From Aureibaculum flavum (GTDB taxonomy: Bacteria; Bacteroidota; Bacteroidia; Flavobacteriales; Flavobacteriaceae), in the NCBI RefSeq assembly GCF_016406085.1, contig NZ_JAEHFJ010000001.1, positions 727,538-791,537 on the forward strand: a DNA stretch of 64,000 nucleotides, written 5' to 3'. Below the pieces are notes generated by a model, which was not told the DNA's origin, did not search any database, and saw only the letters and a list, made by a program, of their open reading frames with translations. Below are positions 1 to 8,351 of the stretch, in pieces. Made by a program: the position numbers and the translations under genes. How positions within the stretch are numbered: position 1 is the stretch's first letter; each line of letters starts with the position of its first letter.

Positions 1-293
1 TCGCCTGGAAATTGCATTTGGGCTGATTTTAAACCATCAGGATCGCTCGCCGAAAAAATAAAATCATAAAGTGCATCTTCGGTAAGGTTTAATTCAAAGC
101 TACTAAAATCATCATCTTGATTAAAGATATGATCAAAACCTTCACCTGTTATTTTAAGACTAAAATTTGGAGGATCTGTATCTGTTGGAGGGATTTCTGT
201 ATCACAGCTTTGAAATGAAAAAGCTATTATTAGTAACATACTGAAAATGGCACTTCTGAATATGCTACTCGGGTTTTTAGTTCTATTCTTCAT
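1..293 (-). CDS. Partial lipoprotein, tandem paralogue of the next gene
   Basis: Only the first ~97 codons lie in the window; the C-terminus is cut off by the window edge. The reading frame starts with ATG at 293 and encodes a lipoprotein signal (hydrophobic stretch, then FSFQSC, Cys30), followed by DTEIPPTDTDPP. Signal, linker and the following GFDH.F.QDDDF segment match the protein at 352-945, so the two are tandem duplicates. Function unknown; a periplasmic or surface lipoprotein is inferred from the lipobox. It has its own copy of the GTTAACC-N15-CATTAAT promoter at 320-348. Not in a recognised family. Confidence 0.8.
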   Translation of the reverse strand, partial: MKNRTKNPSSIFRSAIFSMLLIIAFSFQSCDTEIPPTDTDPPNFSLKITGEGFDHIFNQDDDFSSFELNLTEDALYDFIFSASDPDGLKSAQMQFPG

Positions 294-319
294 AATTTTT
301 AATTTATTGTTAATTTGTT

Positions 320-348
320 ATTAATGATTCTAATTTTAAAAGGTTAAC
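320..348 (-). promoter_or_regulatory. Predicted ECF promoter, copy A
   Basis: Reads GTTAACC (348-342), 15 bp, CATTAAT (326-320) toward the lipoprotein gene starting at 293. The implied transcript start near 313 leaves a leader of about 20 nt. One of eight copies with identical spacing in the first 13.3 kb. Confidence 0.75.
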
Positions 349-351
349 ATT

Positions 352-945
352 TTAGATTAATTTATAAACGACACCTGTATCTTGATTTGTAATTACAATT
401 TTTAATCGTTTATTAACTGTGTTTGATGGACCAGATTGCCCTCCAAAATCGCCTGCATGAAACCAAAAATCTAGCGTATTAGACGCATTATTTTCCGCAG
501 ACATAGGGAATCGAAAATCACCTGTTAAGAATTGCCCTGTCTTTACATCTGCTGTTGTGGTATCTGTCCATCTAATCCACATCGTATCTCCGAATACATT
601 TGGGAGAATCTGCCAGGGATCCTCAACAGGTGTTATTAATTCAAATAATTTTTCAGGTTCTATATCCCATTCCATTGTTCTCAAACCACCTGCGTCTGCT
701 GCTGCAAAAACGAAATGATAGTTTGTATTGCTCTTAACATAAAGTTCAAAATTTTCAAAATCATCATCTTGAGTAAACGTATGGTCAAATCCGTCACCAG
801 TTATGGTAAAACTGAATGTTGGAGGGTCCGTATCTGTGGGAGGTATTTCTGTATCACAACTCTGAAAGAGAAACCCCATGATAACTAACACTGAAAAGAC
901 CGTTTGTCTAACTATTATATTATGACAATTAATTAAATTCTTCAT
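352..945 (-). CDS. Lipoprotein of unknown function, tandem paralogue
   Basis: 197-residue secreted lipoprotein: N-terminal signal with lipobox GFLFQSC (Cys30), then the linker DTEIPPTDTDPP shared exactly with the neighbouring partial gene. The body is acidic and rich in aromatic residues, with a predicted all-beta character; a TFSFTITGDGFDH segment opens it. No family recognised. It is preceded by its own predicted ECF promoter (968-996) and followed after its stop by the promoter of the next paralogue, so both copies are probably transcribed separately by the same sigma factor. Possibly a stress-induced surface lipoprotein; this is inference only. Confidence 0.85.
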   Translation of the reverse strand: MKNLINCHNIIVRQTVFSVLVIMGFLFQSCDTEIPPTDTDPPTFSFTITGDGFDHTFTQDDDFENFELYVKSNTNYHFVFAAADAGGLRTMEWDIEPEKLFELITPVEDPWQILPNVFGDTMWIRWTDTTTADVKTGQFLTGDFRFPMSAENNASNTLDFWFHAGDFGGQSGPSNTVNKRLKIVITNQDTGVVYKLI

Positions 946-967
946 GATTTACGTTTTAGTATTTTCT

Positions 968-996
968 ATTAATGTTTAAGTGAAGAAAAGGTTAAC
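968..996 (-). promoter_or_regulatory. Predicted ECF promoter, copy B
   Basis: GTTAACC (996-990), 15 bp, CATTAAT (974-968), pointing to the lipoprotein start at 945. Predicted transcript start near 961, leader about 16 nt. Confidence 0.75.
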
Positions 997-1040
997 TTAA
1001 TAACATATAATATTTGATATCCACCTTGAGTAAATTAAAT

Positions 1041-1130
1041 CTAAAGCGATAAAGTAATAGCAATTCCAAAAGACAAAGGACTTACAACATCGTCAGGTAA
1101 CTCGTCTCCCCTGTACCGATATCTCTTATT
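1041..1130 (-). pseudogene. Remnant of an outer-membrane protein C-terminus
   Basis: Between two lipoprotein genes, one minus-strand frame lacks a start but reads RYRYRGDELPDDVVSPLSF and then GIAITLSL before a TAG stop at 1043-1041. The alternating hydrophobic end resembles the last beta strand of an outer-membrane barrel. No coding sequence in this frame continues upstream, since the neighbouring gene ends at 1139. I read it as the leftover 3' end of a deleted gene; chance resemblance cannot be excluded. Confidence 0.3.
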
Positions 1131-1138
1131 TTAATAAT

Positions 1139-2236
1139 TTATAAATCTATTTTTACCAATTTATTTTTATCTTCATCATAATTTTTTGTGTTTAGCCAAA
1201 AATTGTTACCATCAAAAGCAATTCCAGAAATGGAGTTGTTATTAGGAAATGTATAACTCTCAATAGCTTTAAAGTTTGGTGAAGTTTGACATTTATGTAG
1301 CTTGTTGCCATCCGTTATATATAAATATCCATTTTGATAATCTAAACCTCGGGGTTGAAATTCTAATGAGATAGTTTGCAAAACCTGTCCAGGAGAAAAA
1401 ATTCCATTTGACTTATATTTGTAAAGTTTTTGTTCAGAATGACTAGAAATCCAAAAAAAACTTGGCTCAATAGATGCAATACCTCTTATCCAACTTCCCA
1501 AATCAATGGATTCATAATATTTAGACCCCGTAGTATATAAAAAAGAGGTGAATTTTGAGGAACCTGCGTTACTTTGGAAAAGTTGTTTTAATCCAGAATT
1601 TGATTTTTCAATCTCTACGGCATAGGCGTTTAAAGTTGTAGACATCGTTTCATCAACAGCTAACGTATTGGGATTCACTTTTAAAATTTCATCATCATCA
1701 TTATTCCAACCTAAAATGTGTGTACCGTCAAAAGCAATATCGACATCCTTCTGCCAAGGGGCCAATCCTTCCGCTAAAACAGTTAACGGTTTTATCCAAT
1801 CATCTAGTTCAGGACCTATCGAAGCTCTGGATAATAATACTGTGCTATTATCCGGATTCTGTAAAGAAAGTTCATCATTAACCAAGGTATAATTAACAAT
1901 ATAAGCACCTTGAGCGGTTAAAGTAATTTGATTATCTGTTATCGTACTGTTTGTAGACCATTCTCCTTTAAATCCCAATTCATCTTCCGATAAAATGTCA
2001 ATGGTATTGTTTTCATTTATATAGACATATTTAGAATTATCTAATAAAAATTCTCCACTGGTTACTTGCCATTTTCCAACTATGAGTTCTTTGTTGGTTG
2101 GTAAGTCTTGATCATCTCCGTTACGGCAACTTGAAATAACCATAATTATCAATAGCAAGCTTGATTTTAAGATTATTTGGGCAATTGAATAGTTCTTATT
2201 TTTCATTTTTCTGTAACTATTGCTTGAATTTTTCAT
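1139..2236 (-). CDS. Lipoprotein with lipocalin-like and propeller-like domains
   Basis: 365-residue secreted lipoprotein with lipobox MVISSC (Cys37). Residues ~45-135 start with LIVGKWQVTSGEF, typical of lipocalin-like domains of Bacteroidota lipoproteins. The remainder carries short repeated blades (AFDGTHILGWNNDDDEI, GLDYQNGYLYITDGNKL, GIAFDGNNFWLNTKN) like those of NHL/YncE-type beta-propellers. A second Met at residue 11 (2206) is an equally good start; the first is kept because the predicted transcript begins near 2244. A variant ECF promoter lies at 2251-2279. Ligand unknown. The gene is 60 bp downstream of the OmpA gene, so read-through is also possible. Confidence 0.85.
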   Translation of the reverse strand: MKNSSNSYRKMKNKNYSIAQIILKSSLLLIIMVISSCRNGDDQDLPTNKELIVGKWQVTSGEFLLDNSKYVYINENNTIDILSEDELGFKGEWSTNSTITDNQITLTAQGAYIVNYTLVNDELSLQNPDNSTVLLSRASIGPELDDWIKPLTVLAEGLAPWQKDVDIAFDGTHILGWNNDDDEILKVNPNTLAVDETMSTTLNAYAVEIEKSNSGLKQLFQSNAGSSKFTSFLYTTGSKYYESIDLGSWIRGIASIEPSFFWISSHSEQKLYKYKSNGIFSPGQVLQTISLEFQPRGLDYQNGYLYITDGNKLHKCQTSPNFKAIESYTFPNNNSISGIAFDGNNFWLNTKNYDEDKNKLVKIDL

Positions 2237-2250
2237 TTTTGTATATTTTA

Positions 2251-2279
2251 TTTTATGTGGTTATATCCAAAGAGTTAAC
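2251..2279 (-). promoter_or_regulatory. Predicted ECF promoter, variant copy C
   Basis: GTTAACT (2279-2273), 15 bp, CATAAAA (2257-2251). One mismatch in each box but the same 15-bp spacing as the other copies; points to the gene starting at 2236. Confidence 0.55.
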
Positions 2280-2296
2280 ATGGAACATGAGAAGTT

Positions 2297-3589
2297 CTAA
2301 ATTTTCACAAACTCTACCCTTCTATTATTCGCTTTTCCTTCTGTAGTATTATTTTTATCGACAGGTTGTGTCTCTCCTTTACCTTCGGTCTGAAGTCTGG
2401 AATTATCAACATTAAATTGAGAATTAAGTGCATTTTTAACCGCAATAGCTCTTTGTTCTGAAAGCATCAAATTCGTATTATCATTACCATCAGCATCTGT
2501 GTGCCCGATAATATTTAATTTCAGATCTTTATCTTGCACTAATGCTTCGGCTATTTGTTTTAAAACCCCTGATGACTCTGGTTTAATCTGGTCTGAACCA
2601 GAATTGAATAAAATGCCTGTTGTAGAAAATTTTCCATTTTCCAATAATTGATTTCGTAAATCAACACCGCCTTTTGCTATTTTCACATTATTAATAAAAA
2701 CCTTATCGATACCATCTCTAACATCTCTTGGATGAAGTTTAAAAGATGAGATATTATCAGTCAACAACCTGGGTACATCAACTACCTTATTTTCATTGAC
2801 CCACAATCTAAAACGCTTGCCATTAACCGCTATTGAAACATGGTTCTTTTGTAATAGAATTTCCCTAATATCTTTTTCAACCGAATTACGAATGACTCGC
2901 TTTCCTTCCACTTTATTTTCAACAATAAACCCAACACTTATAAATAAGCATAGAGGAATTTCCACTTTAGCCATATTTTTGGGTGTATCAAACATATTAT
3001 TATCTTCTAACCAAATTTCTAATTTGGCTTGAGAACTTGTTTTTTTATCAACCACTGTAAGCATATCAAACTCTATGGTATAATCTTCAGGTAAAGCAGA
3101 GGGCAAATCTGGAATATAGGTAGATTTACCTGCCAGTTTAAACCATTTTTCATTGTCAATAGTTACGAGTTCTCCGGTGCCATTTGTATTCCATTTAGCG
3201 GGAAAGTCCCCCATATGGTCTAAAGAAAAATCATCTGTCATTAGTATTTTATCTCCAGGAACAAAATCAAATTTTGAATAGACACTTAACTCGGTTAATG
3301 TTTCATTTGGTCCGGTTTGTACTGGGTTATTTCCTGTTTCTTGTGGTAATGAAATTATATCTTTCTTCTTTTTCTTGGTCTTCCTTTTTTTCTTTCCTTT
3401 ATTATTGTTAAAAACAGTATCAAAAGCTTTATCCGTTTCATTTGAAGTTTTTTCTTCAACCTTTTTTTCTAAGGTGCGTTCGGCTGCTCTTTCGGCTGCT
3501 TTTCCTAATTTTTTAAGCAATTGTGCTTCTGCTTGTGTTGTAAAACAAGTAATTAACGTAAGTATACTCAGTATTTTAAGTGCTTTCAT
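2297..3589 (-). CDS. OmpA-family cell-envelope protein
   Basis: 430 residues with a Sec signal (MKALKILSILTLITCFTTQ, cut near AEAQ). After a charged stretch with a Lys/Arg-rich patch (~70-80) comes a central beta-rich domain (residues ~105-315; concanavalin-like fold possible). The C-terminal ~110 residues are an OmpA peptidoglycan-binding domain: LFNSGSDQIKPES, IIGHTDADGNDNTNLMLSEQR, and NRRVEFVKI at the end, with the conserved Asp and Arg that contact diaminopimelate. It likely anchors the outer membrane to the cell wall. It lies 91 bp downstream of the small gene at 3681 and may be co-transcribed from promoter D. Confidence 0.9.
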   Translation of the reverse strand: MKALKILSILTLITCFTTQAEAQLLKKLGKAAERAAERTLEKKVEEKTSNETDKAFDTVFNNNKGKKKRKTKKKKKDIISLPQETGNNPVQTGPNETLTELSVYSKFDFVPGDKILMTDDFSLDHMGDFPAKWNTNGTGELVTIDNEKWFKLAGKSTYIPDLPSALPEDYTIEFDMLTVVDKKTSSQAKLEIWLEDNNMFDTPKNMAKVEIPLCLFISVGFIVENKVEGKRVIRNSVEKDIREILLQKNHVSIAVNGKRFRLWVNENKVVDVPRLLTDNISSFKLHPRDVRDGIDKVFINNVKIAKGGVDLRNQLLENGKFSTTGILFNSGSDQIKPESSGVLKQIAEALVQDKDLKLNIIGHTDADGNDNTNLMLSEQRAIAVKNALNSQFNVDNSRLQTEGKGETQPVDKNNTTEGKANNRRVEFVKI

Positions 3590-3680
3590 GATATTATTTG
3601 TGAATTGTTTATTTTTTTAATTGAGTTACTATCTCATCCTCTAAATCTTCTAAAGCGTAGAATCAATGTAAACCTTAAAC

Positions 3681-4046
3681 CTATTCCTTCTCTTTTTCAA
3701 GTTGAGCTTCCTTTATCTTTTCACCTAAAGCTCTACCCAATGAATCTTTTTGCTTTTGAGTTAAGTCTTTGGCTTGTAAATAGTATAAGTTTCTGTATTC
3801 TTCTTTTTGCTCTGTTGGTAAATTCATTTTTTTCAACATCTCCAAAAAATTCAACTTTTTACCTGATGTATTTCCATCTAGGTTTTCCCCAAAAACTTGC
3901 GTTAAACTTTTGGCTCCCATATCTAAAAAATTGTCGTTTTGTACTGACTTTTTTTCTGTTGTTGTGGTATCTTTTTTTGCTTGAGCGTAACTCGCATTAA
4001 AAATGCTTAAGCTTAGTATTGCTATTAAAATGTGTAGTGTTTTCAT
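3681..4046 (-). CDS. Small secreted protein of unknown function
   Basis: 121 residues from the Met at 4046, with a clean signal peptide (MKTLHILIAILSLSIFNAS, cut after YAQA) and a charged, helical, Lys/Glu-rich mature part containing DMGAKSLTQVFGENL and a C-terminus QLEKEKE. An upstream in-frame ATG at 4088 is unlikely because it lies before the predicted -10 box (4080-4074), so that codon would not be in the mRNA. No family recognised. Probably periplasmic. It is the first gene after ECF promoter D and precedes the OmpA gene. Confidence 0.75.
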   Translation of the reverse strand: MKTLHILIAILSLSIFNASYAQAKKDTTTTEKKSVQNDNFLDMGAKSLTQVFGENLDGNTSGKKLNFLEMLKKMNLPTEQKEEYRNLYYLQAKDLTQKQKDSLGRALGEKIKEAQLEKEKE

Positions 4047-4073
4047 GAGCTTGTTTTTATTGTTTATTTTCTT

Positions 4074-4102
4074 ATTAATGGCTTCCAAAAAAAAAGGTTA
4101 AC
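4074..4102 (-). promoter_or_regulatory. Predicted ECF promoter, copy D
   Basis: GTTAACC (4102-4096), 15 bp, CATTAAT (4080-4074). Fixes the start of the downstream gene at 4046 rather than 4088. Predicted transcript start near 4067. Confidence 0.75.
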
Positions 4103-4118
4103 ATTAAACCAAAAAAAA

Positions 4119-4140
4119 AGCCAAGTTCTTGAACTTGGCT
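4119..4140 (-). terminator. Rho-independent terminator
   Basis: AGCCAAGTTC / GAACTTGGCT hairpin with a 2-nt loop, followed on the minus strand by a run of nine T. It ends the transcript of the 5138/4221 gene pair. Confidence 0.85.
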
Positions 4141-4220
4141 CTGTTTAATTATTCGTTAAGTAAATATTTTTAATCTCTATTTTTATCTTAAATCGGTGAT
4201 GAATCTAATGTATATCAGAA

Positions 4221-5090
4221 TCAATAATTTTCGTAAACCCAACCTCTAGTCTCTGTACGATTATAACTTGAGTCTGGAGAAAAAGAATATTCTAATTTCG
4301 CCGAGACGGGATAGTCATTTTCGTCATATACATAAGTATATGTCTGAGTAGCCGCATTACCACTAGCACCTGTGACTTTTGAAGAAAGGATGTTATTTTT
4401 ACTATAATAATATAACGTTTCATAAGCCGATTGGCCGCCAATGGATAGGTTGTAAATTATATGAAAGATATTAATTGTATTGCTATTTCCTGTTTTTGAT
4501 AGCACATTGTAACTAGGATTATTCTTAGTATCAAAGGTATAATTACTTACAGAAACTTGACGATATGAAGTACCATCGTAGCTTTTCTCTTTCAATTGTT
4601 GCACGATGTTGTTATTGTCATCATAGGTTAAGGTTATTCTTCCATAACCACGACCGTCAGCTCCTTTTTCAATAATAGTTTTTAACCTTTTGTTACCGTC
4701 ATATTCAAATGTAGAAGTTGCAGTGCCAAGATCCCCTCTTTCATATTTTGAAACAAAGGAAACTATTAAGCTATCCGTATTATAGACTATTTCGGTTTCG
4801 AGATTGCCAAAACTCCCTCCTTTATTACTAATAATTTGTGATACTTGTCCTAAATCATTATAGTTGTAACTTATCTTATCATTTTTTATGATTCTGCCTT
4901 CTGCATCGTAATTAAAGGTTGTATAACCAATCTTACTTAACCTATTGTCATCGGAATACACAAGATCAATCTCATTTACATTTTCCGTATATGATTTTAA
5001 TCTCATATGCTCTCTTTGTCCATAGACACTATTAAACGTAATAAGTATCACGACTAAAATAAGTATGCTATTTTTAACTATTGATTTCAT
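4221..5090 (-). CDS. Secreted YD-repeat-like protein
   Basis: 289 residues with an N-terminal Sec signal (ILILVVILITFNSVYGQ). The mature part consists of short Tyr-Asp-rich units (FNYDAEGRIIKNDKISYNYN, TFEYDGNKRLKTI, LTYDDNNNIVQQL, YVYDENDYPVSAKLEY) resembling the YD/RHS-type repeats of Bacteroidota secreted proteins. Such repeats often bind carbohydrate or form beta shells, but no function can be assigned. It is a clear paralogue of the gene upstream (5138), 47 bp away in the same direction and without a promoter of its own, so the two form an operon from promoter E. The hairpin at 4119-4140 ends the unit. Confidence 0.85.
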   Translation of the reverse strand: MKSIVKNSILILVVILITFNSVYGQREHMRLKSYTENVNEIDLVYSDDNRLSKIGYTTFNYDAEGRIIKNDKISYNYNDLGQVSQIISNKGGSFGNLETEIVYNTDSLIVSFVSKYERGDLGTATSTFEYDGNKRLKTIIEKGADGRGYGRITLTYDDNNNIVQQLKEKSYDGTSYRQVSVSNYTFDTKNNPSYNVLSKTGNSNTINIFHIIYNLSIGGQSAYETLYYYSKNNILSSKVTGASGNAATQTYTYVYDENDYPVSAKLEYSFSPDSSYNRTETRGWVYENY

Positions 5091-5137
5091 ATTTTAATAC
5101 TTGTATTACACATAATGTTTAATGTAAATATAAACTT

Positions 5138-5989
5138 TTAAAAGGTTTCGTAAGTCCACGTTTTGTAACTAGTAGTATTTCTTTCAGGTTCATCTGGGTA
5201 GGTATATTCTATTTCTACAGAAATGGGATAGCTATTCTCATCATACACATAATCATAATCATTGATTCTATTGTAAGAACCATCTGAATATATGCTATTA
5301 GAAGATAATACATTATTTTTACTATTATAAAATACTGCATCAGAAGCATAATTACCAATTTGTAAATAACTTATAAATGGAAACATATTAATAACACTGG
5401 TATTACCCGTTTTGGTTAACACATTGTAATTGGGATTATTTTTGTTGTCATACGTATAATTAGTAACGTTTAACTCAGTATACGTAAGACCATCTCTAGT
5501 TTGCTCTATAAGATATTGCACAATATTATCCTTGGCATCATAAGCCAAAGTGATTTTATAATAAACAGTATTGTCTAGTCCTTTTTCAACAATAGTTGTT
5601 AATCTATCCTGACTATCGTATTCAAAGGTAGATTTTGACCTATCAGTAGAACGAAAAACCGTATTAAAGGTTGCCATTAATCCTGAATTATTATAAACAA
5701 TAGTTGTTTCTCGGTTAGTTCTAGTTACTTTCGAAACCCTACCCTGCCCATTATATTCATACCTGAATGATCCATTTTGAATAATTTTATTATCTCCATT
5801 GTAAATTACATCCAATGATTTGTATCGCGTTAAAAAACCATCGTCATTGTATCTAAGGTCATATTCATTAGCTCCAATTGAATATGCAATTAACCTCACA
5901 TTTTCTATTCTTGGTGCGTCATCATTCTTGCTACAGCTAAACAGGGTAATGGCTAAAATTGTAAGTATAATATTTTCAAATGTCTTCAT
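5138..5989 (-). CDS. YD-repeat-like lipoprotein
   Basis: About 283 residues from the Met near 5989: lipoprotein signal ILAITLFSCSKNDD, then the same repeat pattern as its downstream paralogue (YNDDGFLTRYKSL, FEYDSQDRLTTIVEKG, LAYDAKDNIVQYL, YVYDENSYPISVEIEY). In-frame ATGs at 6019 and 6007 are rejected because they fall upstream of or inside the predicted -10 box (6012-6006). The paralogue lacks the lipobox Cys, so one copy is lipid-anchored and the other apparently free. The signal peptide closely matches that of the repeat protein at 7079, pointing to shuffled N-termini within this cluster. Confidence 0.85.
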   Translation of the reverse strand: MKTFENIILTILAITLFSCSKNDDAPRIENVRLIAYSIGANEYDLRYNDDGFLTRYKSLDVIYNGDNKIIQNGSFRYEYNGQGRVSKVTRTNRETTIVYNNSGLMATFNTVFRSTDRSKSTFEYDSQDRLTTIVEKGLDNTVYYKITLAYDAKDNIVQYLIEQTRDGLTYTELNVTNYTYDNKNNPNYNVLTKTGNTSVINMFPFISYLQIGNYASDAVFYNSKNNVLSSNSIYSDGSYNRINDYDYVYDENSYPISVEIEYTYPDEPERNTTSYKTWTYETF

Positions 5990-6005
5990 AATTATTTTTT
6001 TATTC

Positions 6006-6034
6006 ATTAATGTTTGCATTAAAAAAAGGTTAAC
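6006..6034 (-). promoter_or_regulatory. Predicted ECF promoter, copy E
   Basis: GTTAACC (6034-6028), 15 bp, CATTAAT (6012-6006). Drives the 5138-4221 gene pair; predicted transcript start near 6000, leader about 10 nt. Confidence 0.75.
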
Positions 6035-6086
6035 ATCATGGTCCTATTTATTATGGAACCTGAAGTATAATATGCCTATTTTCTAT

Positions 6087-7079
6087 CTAATAGGTTACTG
6101 TAAAAACTACTTTGGAAATTCCATAATTAGTTCCATCGTTTAAAGCTATCCCTTTACCATTCTTCCATATTTTGGCAAAAATAGTACTATCACCATCTTC
6201 ATAGCCTGCAACATATATATCTTCTCCAGAAGCACATACTGAATAAACCTGTGCATCATAAGCTCCATTTGTTAACGATGTTTCTATTCCATTTTTCCAC
6301 ATTTTGGCTACTGTTTTTGTCTCAGAATCTTCATAACCTACCACATAAACATCTCCATCTGAAACATATACTGAAGTTGCTTCTGCCTTGTTTACTCCAC
6401 TTGTTAACGACTTTCCTATTCCATTTTTCCACATTTTGGCTACATTTTTAGTGCCATTGTTTTCATATCCAACGGCATAGACGTCAGTTCCTGTAACATA
6501 CACAGATGTAGCTTGTGCATAATTAGTACCATCTGTTAGTGGTATTTCTATACCATTTTTCCAAATCTTAGCTACATCTATAAAATCTTTCTCTTCAAAA
6601 CCTGCTACATATACTGTAAAGGCTTCTGAAAAATTAGTACCATCAGTTAAAGGTAATTCTATTCCATTTTACCATAATTTGGCATCACCAGATTCATAAC
6701 CTGCCACATAAACATCAGTTCCTGAAACACACACCGAATTAGCTTCTGCGTTTTTACTCCCGTCAGTTAAAGAGGTTTCAGTACCGTTTTTCCACAATTT
6801 GGCTGTAGATTTTGGGCCATCATAAACAAACCCTGCGGCATATATATCATCCTGGGCAACAAACACTGAAAGAGCTTCTGAAGTACGAGTTCCGTCCGTT
6901 AAAGGAGTGCCAATTCCATTTTTCCATATTTTAGCTACAGTTCTTAATCCGTTATCTTCAAAACCTGCTACATATACATCAGTTGTTGTATTATTTTTTG
7001 GTGCGTCATCCTCCTTATTACAACTAAAAAGGGTTATGGCTAAAATTGTAAGGGTTATATTTTTTAATAATGTCTTCAT
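6087..7079 (-). pseudogene. Seven-repeat lipoprotein interrupted by one nonsense codon
   Basis: One continuous frame encodes a lipoprotein signal (TILAITLFSCNKEDD) and seven repeats of about 45 residues (VYVAGYED...AK.WKNG...LTDGT..AEA.SV). In the third repeat the Lys of the invariant WKNG is replaced by TAA at 6671-6669 (AAA to TAA). Downstream the same frame continues without a shift to its natural stop at 6087. Repeats 3 and 4 also miss a few residues. Either a recent point-mutation pseudogene or a truncated product of ~136 residues is made. The unit recalls propeller-type surface proteins. It lies 52 bp downstream of the kelch-like gene and shares its promoter F. Confidence 0.8.
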
Positions 7080-7131
7080 AAGTAATTATTTTAGCTTGTT
7101 GTTTTTATTTTTAATTAAGTATTAATAGTCT

Positions 7132-8160
7132 TTAATCTTCTTTAACACTCCATATTTTACCAGTAACTTCAGTATCGTTATCACCTGTTTTCCCTCCAAA
7201 AACCCAAAGTGCATCATTGTGTAACAACGCTTCATGAGCTCCAATTTCATCTATAGGATTGTAATCTGTATGTTTTGTCCAATCGATAAGATTATCTGAA
7301 TAATAAATATCATTGGTGAAAGGTTCCGTCTCTGTTCTTCCTCCTATCACCCAAACTTTATCATTATAGACCGTGGCCGTATGCCCTAACCGTCCAGGAA
7401 AAATGGAACTATTAGTTGATACTAAGGACCAATTTGCACCATCAGTACTTTGCCAAATTTCGTTGAGTTTATTAGCCCCTATATCTTCACCTCCTATAAC
7501 ATACATGGTATTATTAAAAACTACTGCTTTATGTCTTACTCTACCTGAAAATGCATTTGCCGTTTCTTGCGTCCAGGTTTCACAATCTGATGTTGACCAA
7601 ACTTCAGTAGCATTGGTAGACTCTTTCGCTGCTATTACGTACATTTTTCCATTGTAAACCGCGGTGGTATGGTATGCAACTATTCCAAAAGGTGCTGTTG
7701 TAGTTGGGGCATTAACCCAAGAACCTGCACTACCGTCTGATGAATACCAAATATCGCTTAACCATTCATCGTCATTGTTTTCGCCACCAATCATCCATAA
7801 TTTGCCATCAAAAGTGGTTAACGTATGCCCAGTTCTCGCTTCACCAACACCTGTAACCGAGATCCAAGCTACACCATTAGTACTGGACCAAATTTGATTA
7901 TCACTTGTTACATTATTTGTATAATCGTTATCTCCACCTGAAGACCATACTTTACCATCATGTAATGCCATAGCATTGCCAAAAAAGTCTCCCATTTGAT
8001 CTTGATTTGTCTCTAGATTAAAAGTTAAGTCTAGCGGAGAAAGGATGTCTTTTTGTACTGGGTCGTCATCACAAGATGTAAAAGTTATTGCGATTATCAA
8101 TGCTGTTATTATTTTCAGATAAAACTTTACTTGTTTTCTTATTTTCTTGATTGTATTCAT
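7132..8160 (-). CDS. Kelch-like beta-propeller lipoprotein
   Basis: 342 residues: lipoprotein signal (IIAITFTSC, Cys30), then about six kelch-like blades, e.g. FDGKLWMIGGENNDDEW, NNTMYVIGGEDIGANKL, YNDKVWVIGGRTETEPF, NDALWVFGGKTGDND. The GG pairs and the spaced Tyr/Trp residues are those of kelch/galactose-oxidase-type propellers. No catalytic residues of galactose oxidase were recognised; a binding role on the cell surface is more likely. Preceded by ECF promoter F, divergent from the sigma factor gene across 189 bp. Confidence 0.88.
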   Translation of the reverse strand: MNTIKKIRKQVKFYLKIITALIIAITFTSCDDDPVQKDILSPLDLTFNLETNQDQMGDFFGNAMALHDGKVWSSGGDNDYTNNVTSDNQIWSSTNGVAWISVTGVGEARTGHTLTTFDGKLWMIGGENNDDEWLSDIWYSSDGSAGSWVNAPTTTAPFGIVAYHTTAVYNGKMYVIAAKESTNATEVWSTSDCETWTQETANAFSGRVRHKAVVFNNTMYVIGGEDIGANKLNEIWQSTDGANWSLVSTNSSIFPGRLGHTATVYNDKVWVIGGRTETEPFTNDIYYSDNLIDWTKHTDYNPIDEIGAHEALLHNDALWVFGGKTGDNDTEVTGKIWSVKED

Positions 8161-8184
8161 AATCTATATTTTTTTGTTTGACTT

Positions 8185-8213
8185 CTTAATGCAATTAATT
8201 TTAAAAGGTTAAC
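8185..8213 (-). promoter_or_regulatory. Predicted ECF promoter, copy F
   Basis: GTTAACC (8213-8207), 15 bp, CATTAAG (8191-8185). Directs the kelch-like gene and the repeat gene behind it; predicted transcript start near 8178. Confidence 0.72.
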
Positions 8214-8302
8214 ATTTGTAAAAAAAAGTTGATGTTATTACCCCTGTACACATCCTTCTTTATAAATAATTTCTGAAATCGACTATTTTCACAATAAAAA
8301 TT

Positions 8303-8310
8303 TAAATTTG
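8303..8310 (+). promoter_or_regulatory. Possible housekeeping promoter of the sigma gene
   Basis: TAAATTTG fits the Bacteroidota primary-sigma -7 consensus TAnnTTTG. A transcript starting about 6 nt later would include the ATG at 8350 with a ~34-nt leader, unlike one from the ECF promoter copy next to it. No clear -33 box was seen. Confidence 0.4.
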
Positions 8311-8322
8311 TTTGTAATTAGT

Positions 8323-8351
8323 GTTAACCTTTTTTACCAGTATCCATAAAT
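8323..8351 (+). promoter_or_regulatory. Predicted ECF promoter, copy G, overlapping the sigma start codon
   Basis: GTTAACC (8323-8329), 15 bp, CATAAAT (8345-8351). The last two bases of the -10 box are the first two of the ATG at 8350, so a transcript from here would begin around 8358, inside the sigma coding region. Confidence 0.65.

Noticed and set aside
3595..3640. GTAACTC-N15-CAATTCA before the OmpA gene as a further ECF promoter
   Set aside because: The spacing fits but both boxes deviate at several bases; read-through from promoter D explains expression more simply.
6251..6451. Leu/His-rich plus-strand frame
   Set aside because: Antisense of the 45-residue repeats; its repetitive composition mirrors them.
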